DNA of 36,263 bases from assembly GCF_021556455.1 (NCBI RefSeq), contig NZ_JAKGCV010000014.1, positions 1 to 36,263 on the forward strand, read 5' to 3'. The position numbers and the translations under genes are program-made. The notes below the pieces were generated by a model, which worked only from the letters and a program-made list of their open reading frames with translations, searched no databases and was not told the origin of the DNA. Of this stretch, positions 6,837 to 14,368 are shown piece after piece. The stretch is from Streptomyces fuscigenes. Lineage in GTDB: Bacteria > Actinomycetota > Actinomycetes > Streptomycetales > Streptomycetaceae. Every line of letters starts with the position of its first letter. The first letter of the stretch is position 1.

Positions 6837-8249
6837 GTGCAATTCCACGATTCGATGATCAGCCTTGTCGGCAACACCCCGCTGGTGAGACTGCGCAGCG
6901 TGACCTCGGACCTCCAGGCGACCGTCCTGGCAAAGGTCGAGTACTTCAACCCCGGCGGCTCGGTGAAGGACCGCATCGCCCTCCGCATGATCGAGGCGGC
7001 CGAACGCAGCGGAGAGCTGCGCCCCGGCGGCACGATCGTCGAGCCCACGAGCGGCAACACGGGCGTCGGCCTCGCCATCGTGGCCCAGCAGAAGGGCTAC
7101 AAGTGCGTCTTCGTCTGCCCGGACAAGGTCTCGACGGACAAGATCAACGTGCTGCGGGCCTACGGCGCCGAGGTCGTCGTCTGCCCGACCGCGGTCGACC
7201 CCGAGCACCCCGACTCGTACTACAACGTGTCGGACCGGCTGGTGCGGGAGATCCCCGACGCCTGGAAGCCCGACCAGTACAGCAACCCGAACAATCCGCT
7301 CTCGCACTACGAGACCACCGGTCCCGAGCTGTGGAAGCAGACCGACGGACGCATCACGCACTTCGTCGCGGGCATCGGCACCGGCGGCACGATCTCCGGG
7401 ACCGGCCGCTACCTCAAGGAGATCAGCGCCGGCCGTGACGGAGGCCCGGTGCGCGTCGTGGGCGCGGACCCCGAGGGTTCGGTCTACTCGGGCGGGTCCG
7501 GGCGCCCCTACCTCGTGGAGGGCGTGGGCGAGGACTTCTGGCCGAGCGCCTACGACCGGAGCGTGAGCGACGACATCGTCGCCGTGTCCGACAAGGACTC
7601 GTTCCAGATGACGCGCCGCCTGGCCAAGGAGGAGGGGCTGCTGGTCGGCGGTTCCTGCGGCATGGCGGTCGTCGCGGCGCTGGAGGTCGCGGAGGGGCTC
7701 GGGCCGGACGACGTGGTCGTCGTGCTGCTGCCGGACAGCGGACGCGGCTACCTCAGCAAGATCTTCAACGACGAGTGGATGAACGACTACGGCTTCCTGG
7801 AGCACGGCGGAGGAAGCGCCAGCGTCGGCGACGTCCTGCGGCACAAGGAGGGCGCGATCCCGACCCTCGTCCACATGCACCCGGAGGAGACCGTCGGCGA
7901 GGCCATCGACGTCCTGCGCGAGTACGGCGTCTCGCAGATGCCGATCGTGAAGCCGGGCGCGGGGCACCCGGACGTGATGGCGGCCGAGGTCATCGGTTCG
8001 GTCGTGGAGCGCGAACTGCTCGACGCGCTGTTCACCAAGCGCGCCACCCTCGCCGACCCGCTGGAGCGCCACATGTCGTCGCCGCTGCCGCAGGTCGGCT
8101 CGGGCGAGCCCGTCGCCGACCTGATGGCGGTCCTCGGCGGCAGCGGCCAGGCCGGCGCCGACGCGGCCATCGTCCTCGTCGAGGGCAAGCCCATGGGCGT
8201 CGTGAGCCGGCAGGACCTGCTGGCGTTCCTGTCGGCGGACGCGCACTAG
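6837..8249 (+). CDS. cbs: cystathionine beta-synthase
   Basis: 470-residue PLP enzyme of reverse transsulfuration, joining serine and homocysteine to cystathionine. The catalytic domain (about 1-320) has Lys44 in NPGGSVKDR (Schiff base), TSGNTG at 71-76 (cofactor carboxylate) and GTGGT at 181-185 (phosphate). The C-terminal part (about 335-468) holds two CBS motifs with PEETVGEAIDVLREYGVSQMP and GVVSRQDLL, as in two-domain actinobacterial Cbs. GTG 6837 was chosen for GGAG 8 nt upstream. A cysteine synthase would be about 310 residues and lack the CBS pair. It is divergent from the SGNH gene; no other sulfur gene is adjacent. Confidence 0.95.
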   Translation: MQFHDSMISLVGNTPLVRLRSVTSDLQATVLAKVEYFNPGGSVKDRIALRMIEAAERSGELRPGGTIVEPTSGNTGVGLAIVAQQKGYKCVFVCPDKVSTDKINVLRAYGAEVVVCPTAVDPEHPDSYYNVSDRLVREIPDAWKPDQYSNPNNPLSHYETTGPELWKQTDGRITHFVAGIGTGGTISGTGRYLKEISAGRDGGPVRVVGADPEGSVYSGGSGRPYLVEGVGEDFWPSAYDRSVSDDIVAVSDKDSFQMTRRLAKEEGLLVGGSCGMAVVAALEVAEGLGPDDVVVVLLPDSGRGYLSKIFNDEWMNDYGFLEHGGGSASVGDVLRHKEGAIPTLVHMHPEETVGEAIDVLREYGVSQMPIVKPGAGHPDVMAAEVIGSVVERELLDALFTKRATLADPLERHMSSPLPQVGSGEPVADLMAVLGGSGQAGADAAIVLVEGKPMGVVSRQDLLAFLSADAH

Positions 8250-8259
8250 ACGCGCAGGG

Positions 8260-8301
8260 GCCTCCCGTCGGTGCGTGCCCGGGCGCGCGCCGACGGGAGG
8301 C
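8260..8301 (+). terminator. 12-bp stem-loop terminator after cbs
   Basis: Arms 8260-8271 and 8290-8301 (GCCTCCCGTCGG and its complement), starting 10 nt past the cbs stop. The 18-base loop is itself GC-rich and self-complementary. Confidence 0.8.
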
Positions 8302-8427
8302 TGCCGCGACCGGCCGGCATCAAGCGGGCCGGGCGGCCGTCCTCCGGCCGGGCGGGGGCCTGTCGGCTGCCTGTTGCCGGGCGGGGCCGGTCGGCTGCCC
8401 TCCGGCCGGGTGGGAGAGGTCGTCTGT

Positions 8428-8580
8428 CTGTCCTGCGGACGGGCGGGGGTCCCCCGGGTGTTCACCGGCCGGCGCGGACCCTGCCGACTGCTCTCCGGCC
8501 GACTCGGGGCCGGTCGGCTGCCTGTCCTGAGGACGGGGGGCTGCCGGGTTCTCACCGGTCGACGCGGACCCTGCCGACTG
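8428..8580. repeat. imperfect long direct repeat in a gene-free stretch
   Basis: Copy A 8428-8490 and copy B 8522-8580 begin CTGTCCTG and both end CGCGGACCCTGCCGACTG, with small indels between. The phrase GTCGGCTGCC recurs at about 8356, 8389 and 8513. The whole gap 8302-8920 has no believable gene; open frames here are side-effects of composition. It looks like a decayed tandem array. Confidence 0.7.
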
Positions 8581-8920
8581 TCCCCCCCGGGGCGGGCGCC
8601 GTTCGCCGTTCGGGGCTTCGCGCAAGTGGTACGCGGCCGACACGTTCACGCAGCACGCGCTTAACACGCCCCGGGCAGGGTTGATCTCGCGCCGGGGAAA
8701 CGACGGAGCGGCTCCCTGACCTTCCCGCGGCGCCCGGGCACGGGGGTCGGCCCTGACCCGCACCGTGCCACCGCGCGGGGACCGCCGTCGTCCCGCCCCC
8801 TGCTTCACGTCGGGGGTGCGGCGGCCCCGCGCCTTCCGGTATGTCCGTCGCCGCCCCGGGCGGGTGCGGCGGCCCAGGACGGTTGAGTTCTGCGGTCGGC
8901 GGAGTCGGGGACCTGCGGGC

Positions 8921-9781
8921 TCAGGGCTTGTCCGGACGGTAGACCTCGCCCGGCTCGGGCGCCGCGGGCCACAGCAGCTGCGAGACCGTGACGACGGTGT
9001 ACCCCTTCGCGTCGAGCGCCGAGAGGATGCCGGGCAGCGCGGGCGCGGTGCCCGGGTAGATGTCGTGCAGCAGGATGATGCCGTCGCGTCGCGTCTGGTC
9101 GAGGACGCGCTGCTTGATGACGGCCGAGTCCCTGGTCTTGTAGTCCTTCGCCGTGACGCTCCACAGCACCTGGGAGAGGCCGAGTTCGCGGCAGATCTTC
9201 GTGACGTCCTCGTTGGTGCGGCCCTGTGGCGGCCGCATCAGGGTGGGCGCCGTGCCGGTGATCTTCTTGACGGCGTCCTGGTTCAGCTTCAGCTCCTTGC
9301 GGGCCTCCGCCGGGTCGATGTCGGTGAGGATCTGGTGCGTCCAGGTGTGATTGCCGATCTCCATGCCGGCGGCTGCCTCCTGCCGGACCAGGTCCGGATG
9401 CTTGAGGACGTGGTTCTTGCCGAGCGTCATGAACGTCGCGTGCGCGTGGTACTTCTCCAGAGTCTTCAGGACCTGGGGCGTGTACTGGCTCGGGCCCGCG
9501 TCGAAGCTGAGGGCGACGCACTTCGCCTTCCGGCAGTCCACCGCCCCCGGCTTGCCCGCCGCGACCGCGGCGGCGCTGCCCGGTGCCGCGCCGATCCCGG
9601 TCCTGGCCCTGCCGGTGACGGGGGCCGCGCCTGCGGGCTTGGCCCCGTCGCGCGCGGCCTTGGGGCTGGTCACGGGGTAGGAGGCCGCGCACCCTGCGAG
9701 AACGGGGACGAGGCATCCGGCGGCCACGAGGCCGGCCAGGAGCCGGGCCGGGGCCTTCGGGGCGGTTATGTGCTGACGCAT
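8921..9781 (-). CDS. NodB-type polysaccharide deacetylase lipoprotein, altered metal site
   Basis: 286 residues. A basic start and hydrophobic stretch end in the lipobox LAGC, with lipidated Cys31, so it is an exported lipoprotein with a Ser/Ala/Gly-rich linker (32-80). The NodB domain follows: motif 1 is SFDAGPS (93-98 region), motif 2 NHTWTHQ with His145 and His149, motif 3 RPPQGR at 183-188, motif 5 LLHD at 237-240. In the family the second Asp of motif 1 (TFDDG) binds the metal; here it is Ala95. Activity may be changed or lost. ATG 9781 has GGAAG 8 nt upstream. Probable target: peptidoglycan or another surface glycan. Confidence 0.88.
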   Translation of the reverse strand: MRQHITAPKAPARLLAGLVAAGCLVPVLAGCAASYPVTSPKAARDGAKPAGAAPVTGRARTGIGAAPGSAAAVAAGKPGAVDCRKAKCVALSFDAGPSQYTPQVLKTLEKYHAHATFMTLGKNHVLKHPDLVRQEAAAGMEIGNHTWTHQILTDIDPAEARKELKLNQDAVKKITGTAPTLMRPPQGRTNEDVTKICRELGLSQVLWSVTAKDYKTRDSAVIKQRVLDQTRRDGIILLHDIYPGTAPALPGILSALDAKGYTVVTVSQLLWPAAPEPGEVYRPDKP

Positions 9782-10049
9782 GGGCTTACTTCCGAACTTT
9801 CGTACTGCGCGATGGATGGGGGGTGTGGGGCCGTCCGGTCCGTCCCGTGCGAAGGCCCCCGCACGGTTGCGGACACGCGGACGTCGGCCCGGTCGCCGGC
9901 ATGACACCGCGGGCGCGCGGTGTGACCTGCCTGCGGGCATGGCTGTGCCATGGACGTGGGCATGACAGATGACCGGAGGAGTGACTGGGCGCAGGCCGAC
10001 CTCCTCCCGGTCGGCAAGGCGCAGCCTGGTTCGCCACCTGGTCGAGGAC

Positions 10050-10070
10050 TATACACGGCAGGTATACACG
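10050..10070. promoter_or_regulatory. TATACACG direct repeat, candidate operator
   Basis: Two copies of TATACACG (10050-10057, 10063-10070) with 13-bp periodicity, in an AT-rich patch followed by TAGTGCATAG. The patch stands out sharply from its GC-rich surroundings. It is about 270 bp upstream of the minus-strand deacetylase gene. Confidence 0.4.
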
Positions 10071-10339
10071 TAGTGCATAGCTGGGTGAGGAGATGGGCGT
10101 GCATGCACCGGGAGGGCTGCGGAAGCGCTCCGGAACGAGCCTCTGGGGTGCTCCGGAGAGGAGTCTCGGGGGCCTCGGGAGGACTCCGGGAGAACTTCGG
10201 GAGGGCTTCCGGAGCGTGACGAGCACGGACGCGCGGGCCTCGGGAGCCGGCGTGGGGCGGCGAGGGTGTTCGGGGCTGTGGCGCTCCGTCCCCGGTCGAC
10301 TCACCCGCTCAGCGGATCACCCGTTGAACAGATCTACGT

Positions 10340-10403
10340 TTCAGCGGCTCAACTCTTCAGCAGCTCAACGGTTCAGCAGGTCAACGGTTCAGCAGGTCAA
10401 CGC
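10340..10403. repeat. 16-bp tandem repeat, 4 copies
   Basis: Four adjacent units (10340, 10356, 10372, 10388) of consensus TTCAGCAGGTCAACGG. The right-hand two are nearly identical and the left-hand units diverge. A 16-bp period rules out a coding repeat. Confidence 0.9.
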
Positions 10404-10652
10404 TTGACCATCTTGGAGGCTCGGCGGCGCGGGGATTCAGCGCTCCGAGACCCTGCGCGCCGGTCGGGTGTGCCCGCAGGCAGTCCAGAAAGCGCCCGGG
10501 AGCCCGTCCACTGATGCGGACCCCGGCCCCCTGCGCGACGGACGAACGGCGGAGGGGTGATCTGTTCGCCGGTGCATGAGGGCGTGTGCCGGTCGGTTCG
10601 CTTGATCATCTACTCACACGACGATGAGGCACAGCGACGAACAGGCCGCACG

Positions 10653-10732
10653 ACGACGAACGGATCGGACGACGAACCGATCGGACGACGAACGGATCGG
10701 ACGACGAACGGATCGGACGACGAACCGATCGG
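10653..10732. repeat. 16-bp tandem repeat, 5 copies
   Basis: Five units of ACGACGAACSGATCGG (10653, 10669, 10685, 10701, 10717). Position 10 is G, C, G, G, C in order, so two unit variants alternate irregularly. A diverged unit (GCGATGAACG) follows. The unit is unrelated to the 16-bp unit at 10340. Confidence 0.9.
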
Positions 10733-10860
10733 GCGATGAACGTGTCAGGCGACCATCAGGGCGCACCGCGATCGGGTCGTACGGAACGAGCGATCCGAGC
10801 CACCCCCCCCGCCACGCTCGCGCCGGAAGCGTCCGGGCGCCGGGGCGGGTGCCGGTCGCC

Positions 10861-11271
10861 TCAGTCCTCCCACGTCGACGGGCGGCGGGTGCGGCCCCAC
10901 GGCCAGAAGCGGGTGGAGTGGACGGTGTTCACCGCGACGATCCCCAGCCAGGCCGCGATCAGCCCAGGCAGCCCGCCGAGCGAGCCGGCGATACCCGAGA
11001 GGGGCACGGCCAGGATCAGCGAGACGATGCCGAAGCCGTAGCGTTCGGCGAATCCGTCGTGGGTGCGGGCCTGGGAGGCGCCCCGCGCCACCACCAGCTG
11101 CTGCTCGGCAAGCTGCCGCCGCACGCGCTTGTCGGCCGCGCCGTCGAGGCGCTGCTCGACCTTCTCCAGGAACGAGTCCACGAGCGCGGAGTCGTAGTCC
11201 TCGCCCAGCTCGCGGCGGGCCTGGAGGGTGGCGTTGAGCTCCTTCTTGAGCTCCGGGTCGTGGGTGTCCAT
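10861..11271 (-). CDS. small membrane protein of unknown function
   Basis: 136 residues. The N-terminal 75 residues are charged and helical (ELGEDYDSALVDSFLEKVEQ), followed by two hydrophobic segments at about 80-100 and 103-118 and a basic tail ending in STWED. This soluble domain plus helical hairpin looks like the small integral membrane proteins often found in Streptomyces. ATG 11271 lacks a strong Shine-Dalgarno, but TAGCGT lies 8 nt upstream, so the mRNA may have almost no leader. It is divergent from the RpiR-type regulator. Function unknown. Confidence 0.8.
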   Translation of the reverse strand: MDTHDPELKKELNATLQARRELGEDYDSALVDSFLEKVEQRLDGAADKRVRRQLAEQQLVVARGASQARTHDGFAERYGFGIVSLILAVPLSGIAGSLGGLPGLIAAWLGIVAVNTVHSTRFWPWGRTRRPSTWED

Positions 11272-11279
11272 ACCCCATG

Positions 11280-11285
11280 ACGCTA
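11280..11285 (-). promoter_or_regulatory. -10 box (TAGCGT) close to the start codon
   Basis: On the minus strand TAGCGT is 8 nt before the ATG at 11271, so the transcript would start 0-2 nt before the gene. No -35 box is obvious. Confidence 0.35.
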
Positions 11286-11420
11286 GGCTGCCGCGCCAGC
11301 CCGCACACGGGGGCTAGCCCCCCTCTTGGGTGTCGTGCCCACCCCTCCGCCGCGCGCGCCGCCCACCCCTCCGCCCGCAGGCCGCCCGCTCCCTCGGCCG
11401 CGCCCGGGCCCGGCCCTCGA

Positions 11421-11450
11421 CCCGGTCGTTCCCGGTCGTTCCCGGTCGTT
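11421..11450. repeat. 10-bp tandem repeat, 3 copies
   Basis: Three exact copies of CCCGGTCGTT in the 365-bp divergent gap between 11271 and 11637. A looser duplication of CCCACCCCTCCGCC lies near 11338-11375. The rest of the gap is the rpiR promoter/operator area. Confidence 0.85.
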
Positions 11451-11605
11451 CTCCGCGGCCGGCGGTGCGCCCACGGATCAGAAGCCCCCCGGTCGCACCC
11501 TCCGCCGCGGTCGGCCCCCCCGCGCACCGGCCGCCCACCGGCTGCTCGGCCCGTCGGCCCTGCGCTCCTGTCCGGCTTGTGTATGAAGGTATGCAAACGG
11601 GTGCG

Positions 11606-11630
11606 TCAGTGAATGGATCACTGATACCTT
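11606..11630 (+). promoter_or_regulatory. operator and leaderless promoter of the RpiR-type regulator
   Basis: TCAGTGA-N5-TCACTGA (11606-11612 and 11618-11624) is a perfect 7-bp inverted repeat abutting TACCTT (11625-11630), which is exactly 6 nt before the ATG at 11637. There is no Shine-Dalgarno, so the mRNA is probably leaderless. An operator in the spacer region suggests autorepression; that is inference. Confidence 0.6.
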
Positions 11631-11636
11631 GCCCGC

Positions 11637-12482
11637 ATGAGCGACACTCCCGCCGAGCGGTTGCAGCGTCTCTTCGAGGGACACCGCCTGACCCCCGCGC
11701 AGCGTCGCATCGCCCACAGCATGGTGCGCCGGGCCGGCGAGGCACCGTTCCTGTCCAGCGTCGAACTGGCCGAACTGGCCGGGGTCAGCCAGCCGTCCGT
11801 CACACGGTTCGCCGTCGCGCTCGGCTTCGACGGCTACCCCGCGCTGCGCAGGCACCTCCGCGAGGTCGCGCCCGCCGCCGTGCCGGAGGAGACCGACGAG
11901 GACGGCGAGTACAACGGCTACCAGCAGGCCGTGCTCGGCGAGATCGACAACCTCCGCGAACTCGCGGCCCTCCTCGCCGACCCCGCACCCGTGGAACGCG
12001 CGGGCCGGCTGCTCGCCTCGTCCCGGCCGCTGCCCGTCCTCGGACTGCGCGCCGCGTCCTCCCAGGCCAGGGGGTTCGCCTACTTCGCGGCGAAGGTCCA
12101 CCCCGACGTGCGCCTGCTCGACGAGGGCGGCAGCATGCTCGTCGACCGCCTCGACGCGGCGCGCCGCGCCGGTGCCACCGCACTCATCTGCTTCGCCCTG
12201 CCGCGGCATCCGCGCGAGGTGGTCGAGGCGCTGGCCCACGCCCGCGCGATCGGGCTCACCGTCGTGACCGTCGCCGACTCCTCGTTCGCGCCCGTCGCCC
12301 CGTACAGCGACGTCCTGATCCCGGCCGCGGTCGGCACCGGCCTCGCCTTCGACACGGTGTGCGCGCCCATGCTCCTCGGTCGCGTCCTGCTGGAGGCCAT
12401 GTGCGACGAACTGCCGGACGCGCCCGTGCGGCTGGAGGAGTTCGACGCCGCCGCCGTGGCACGCGGACTGTTCGCCGGCTGA
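11637..12482 (+). CDS. RpiR/MurR-family transcriptional regulator
   Basis: 281 residues with the two-domain RpiR layout. The N-terminal helix-turn-helix (about 1-77) includes SSVELAELAGVSQPSVTRF, the recognition-helix region typical of HTH_6. The C-terminal SIS domain (about 120-250) contains GLRAASSQARGFAYF and ALICFALPRHPREVVEAL, the sugar-phosphate binding fold. Members sense phosphosugars or related metabolites. No sugar gene is adjacent, so the regulon is unknown; the hut operon 6 kb away is one possibility, but its promoter lacks this operator sequence. ATG 11637 has a -10 box 6 nt upstream. Same-strand neighbour 12609 follows after 126 nt with its own likely promoter. Confidence 0.9.
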   Translation: MSDTPAERLQRLFEGHRLTPAQRRIAHSMVRRAGEAPFLSSVELAELAGVSQPSVTRFAVALGFDGYPALRRHLREVAPAAVPEETDEDGEYNGYQQAVLGEIDNLRELAALLADPAPVERAGRLLASSRPLPVLGLRAASSQARGFAYFAAKVHPDVRLLDEGGSMLVDRLDAARRAGATALICFALPRHPREVVEALAHARAIGLTVVTVADSSFAPVAPYSDVLIPAAVGTGLAFDTVCAPMLLGRVLLEAMCDELPDAPVRLEEFDAAAVARGLFAG

Positions 12483-12543
12483 GGCTCCGTCCGTACCCGG
12501 CTCCCCTTTGCAGGGCTTTCTCAGCGGGCCTTCACCTTCTCTC

Positions 12544-12572
12544 ATGACCCCCTCACCTGCCGTCACTACTGT
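12544..12572 (+). promoter_or_regulatory. candidate promoter of the gene at 12609
   Basis: ATGACC (12544-12549), a 17-nt spacer, TACTGT (12567-12572). The expected start near 12579 leaves a leader of about 30 nt containing GGAGGAGG. Confidence 0.4.
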
Positions 12573-12608
12573 GCGGGCCACCAACAGCTGGTGCGGAGGA
12601 GGCACATC

Positions 12609-13175
12609 GTGGCGCGCGGAGGGCAGCAGTCGCTGGCCAGGGTGGCGGTGATCGTACGGGCGGGCGCCGTCCCGTTGTTCTGGCTGGGAGTGCTCTCCGC
12701 CGGGATCGGGCTGCTGCTGCCCGGCCTCACCGGCCGGCGCGTCGGAGTCTGTGCGGGGGCCGCGCTGTTCCTCGTCTGCGCCGGGGTGGTCGCCCTGGTC
12801 CGGCGCCGCCGCTACCGGGAGTGGACCGACCGCGCCTCCCGCGCCGGCAAGTTCGACTTCCTGCAGGACCGGCAGGTGACCCTGCGCAACTGGCGCCGCG
12901 CCCACCGCTGGTGGCTCGTCGCCGCGTTCGTGCTGGGGCTCGCCTGCTCGCTCGTGGTGCCCGCGGCGTTCGGCATGGCGCTCGCCGGGACCGGAGCGGG
13001 GCTCTGGCTGAAGGCCGTGTGGATCGGCCGCGCGGAGCGCAGGAACGAGGCGATCCTGTGGGTTCGCACGGACTGGGCCGGGGCCCGCAGCCCCGTCGGC
13101 AAGCAGGTCAAGGGGTACCGGAAGACCGGCATCGCGGCGGGCGACGCCGCTCCCGGAGGAGCCCGCCGCCACTGA
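12609..13175 (+). CDS. membrane protein of unknown function
   Basis: 188 residues. Hydrophobic segments at about 9-35, 41-62 and 100-135 (the last long enough for two passes) are separated by a basic loop with RRRRYREWTDRASRAGKFDF. The C-terminal 50 residues are soluble and contain RRNEAILWVRTDWAG. GTG 12609 was chosen because GGAGGAGG ends 6 nt upstream; an upstream in-frame GTG at 12591 would cover that site. Not recognised. The repeat-filled gap 13176-13419 follows. Confidence 0.8.
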   Translation: MARGGQQSLARVAVIVRAGAVPLFWLGVLSAGIGLLLPGLTGRRVGVCAGAALFLVCAGVVALVRRRRYREWTDRASRAGKFDFLQDRQVTLRNWRRAHRWWLVAAFVLGLACSLVVPAAFGMALAGTGAGLWLKAVWIGRAERRNEAILWVRTDWAGARSPVGKQVKGYRKTGIAAGDAAPGGARRH

Positions 13176-13224
13176 CGACCCGGCCGGTCCGGTCGGCCGG
13201 TGCGGGACGGTCGGAGACCCCGAA

Positions 13225-13296
13225 GCGCCGGACGGACGGAAGAACCGAGCGCCGGACGGACGGAAGAACCGAGCGCCGGACGGACGGAAGGGCCGA
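13225..13296. repeat. 24-bp tandem repeat, 3 copies
   Basis: Three adjacent 24-bp units at 13225, 13249 and 13273, each starting GCGCCGGACGGACGGAAG. The first two are identical; the third ends GGCCGA in place of AACCGA. It lies between convergent genes ending at 13175 and 13420. Confidence 0.9.
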
Positions 13297-13307
13297 GCGT
13301 CGGACCG

Positions 13308-13379
13308 CCGGGCGGAGGTCCGGACCGTGTACCGAGCGGTCCGCCGGGCGGAGGCCGGGACCCTGTACCGAGCGGTCCG
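13308..13379. repeat. 36-bp tandem repeat, 2 copies
   Basis: Two 36-bp units (13308-13343, 13344-13379) starting CCGGGCGGAGG and ending TGTACCGAGCGGTCCG, differing at a few bases. It follows directly on the 24-bp array, so the whole gap is repeat-derived. Confidence 0.85.
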
Positions 13380-13419
13380 CCGGCGGTCGGCCGTACCGGC
13401 CACCGGCGGAACGGCCGGG

Positions 13420-13794
13420 TCAGACCTCCAGATCGTTCTCGATCCGGTTGAGCTGATGGCGGGCCATCGCCAGGTTCGCGCGGCTCTTGTCCAGGGCGAG
13501 GTAGAGGAACAGCCCGTTCTTCCCGCGCCCCTTCAGCAGCCGGATCAGGTGGTACTGGCTGCCCAGCGTGATCAGGATGTCCTCGATCTCGTCCTTGAGA
13601 CCGAGCAGTTCCATCGTGCGGACCTTGGCTCTGACGACGTCCGTATTGCCGGCGGCGGCGACGGTCAGGTCGAAGTCCTTGCCGCCTCCGATCGTGCCGA
13701 GCGCCATTCCGCTGGTGTAGTCCACCAGGGCCGCGCCGATCGAGCCGTCGATGGAGGTGGTGGCTTCCTTGAGCGAAGCTTCGGTGTTGGCCAT
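13420..13794 (-). CDS. roadblock/LC7-like protein C
   Basis: 124 residues with the alternating pattern of a roadblock fold: GAALVDYTSGMALGTIGG, helix AAAGNTDVVRAKVRTMELL, then DILITLGSQYHLIRLL, then GLFLYLALDKSRANLAMAR. Such small proteins act as dimeric scaffolds or regulators of small GTPases (MglB type) and occur in Streptomyces conservons. It is a clear paralogue of the protein at 15418-15966. ATG 13794 is the start most like related proteins. The frame also opens at ATG 13890, 3 nt after the upstream gene's stop, which would add 32 basic, Ser/Thr-rich residues by translational coupling; I cannot decide between them. Last gene of the operon. Confidence 0.8.
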   Translation of the reverse strand: MANTEASLKEATTSIDGSIGAALVDYTSGMALGTIGGGKDFDLTVAAAGNTDVVRAKVRTMELLGLKDEIEDILITLGSQYHLIRLLKGRGKNGLFLYLALDKSRANLAMARHQLNRIENDLEV

Positions 13795-13893
13795 GGGTGT
13801 CGCATGTCCTTTGTTTCTGGCGGCCGCCTTGGTGGTCCTGCGGCCACGGGATGGTGAGGATGTGGGGGGCTTGGCGGAAGCTGAGGTCATCGG

Positions 13894-14286
13894 TCAGGCG
13901 TTCTCCAATCGGTCGAGGGCGCCGTCCACCAGTTCGCCGATCCGCGCGCTCGACCTGCGGGCCTCCAGATGGAGGCGGCCCACGTTCGTACGCGGTTCGG
14001 CCATCAGAGTCAGCACTGCCGACGCGCCTGCCGCGTACGTCGCGACGTAGCCGCGCTCACCCCGTACGAGGAGTTCGCGGAAGCCGCCCTGCCCCGTCGT
14101 GTCGGTGAGCCGCTGGGCCACGCCGAGCGCGGCGGCGGTCAGCGCGGCCACGCCCTCGGCCTCGTTGCCCGCGGTCTCCTGGGCGAGCACGAGCCCGTCG
14201 ATGCTCGCCGCCAGTGCGCCCGTCACCTGGGGAAGGCAGGCCCGCAGGCGCCGCAGCTCGCCGAGCACGTCGGCCTCTGCCGTCAT
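13894..14286 (-). CDS. roadblock/LC7 domain protein B
   Basis: 130 residues and the most typical roadblock protein of the three: VTGALAASIDGLVLAQE, then the helix AEGVAALTAAALGVAQRL, then FRELLVRGERGYVATYAAG and SAVLTLMAE, then a C-terminal helix LHLEARRSSARIGELVD. ATG 14286 has AAAGGAGA 7 nt upstream. It is cytoplasmic and presumably a dimer or heterodimer with its neighbours. It lies 82 nt after the DUF4388-like gene on the same strand. No small GTPase, DUF742 protein or histidine kinase is adjacent, unlike a conservon. Confidence 0.88.
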   Translation of the reverse strand: MTAEADVLGELRRLRACLPQVTGALAASIDGLVLAQETAGNEAEGVAALTAAALGVAQRLTDTTGQGGFRELLVRGERGYVATYAAGASAVLTLMAEPRTNVGRLHLEARRSSARIGELVDGALDRLENA

Positions 14287-14368
14287 CAGCTGTCTCCTTT
14301 CGGCGCGTTGCCGCAATGTGCGCCTCATGACGGAGTGGTCAGAGCGTGTCCGGTGGGGGAGCAGGGCA

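Larger units (their letters stand above)
9782..10860. other. 1.08-kb gene-free region with repeats and AT-rich motif
   Basis: No open frame here has a binding site, typical codon bias and recognisable sequence together. Besides the three features listed separately, there is a 10-bp inverted repeat (10126-10135 CGCTCCGGAA with 10207-10216), with many CTCCGG/ACTCCGG-like words in between that could fold. It probably holds the deacetylase promoter, but I cannot place it. A structured or non-coding RNA is possible but unsupported. Confidence 0.5.

Noticed and set aside
9950-10219. Open frame beginning MDVGMTDDRRSDW
   Set aside because: No clear binding site, atypical codon use at the end, no recognisable sequence.
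10653-10732. Possible CRISPR array (regular 16-bp repeats)
   Set aside because: Repeats are directly adjacent with no unique spacers and no cas genes lie nearby. The same applies to the arrays at 10340, 13225, 16616 and 36051.
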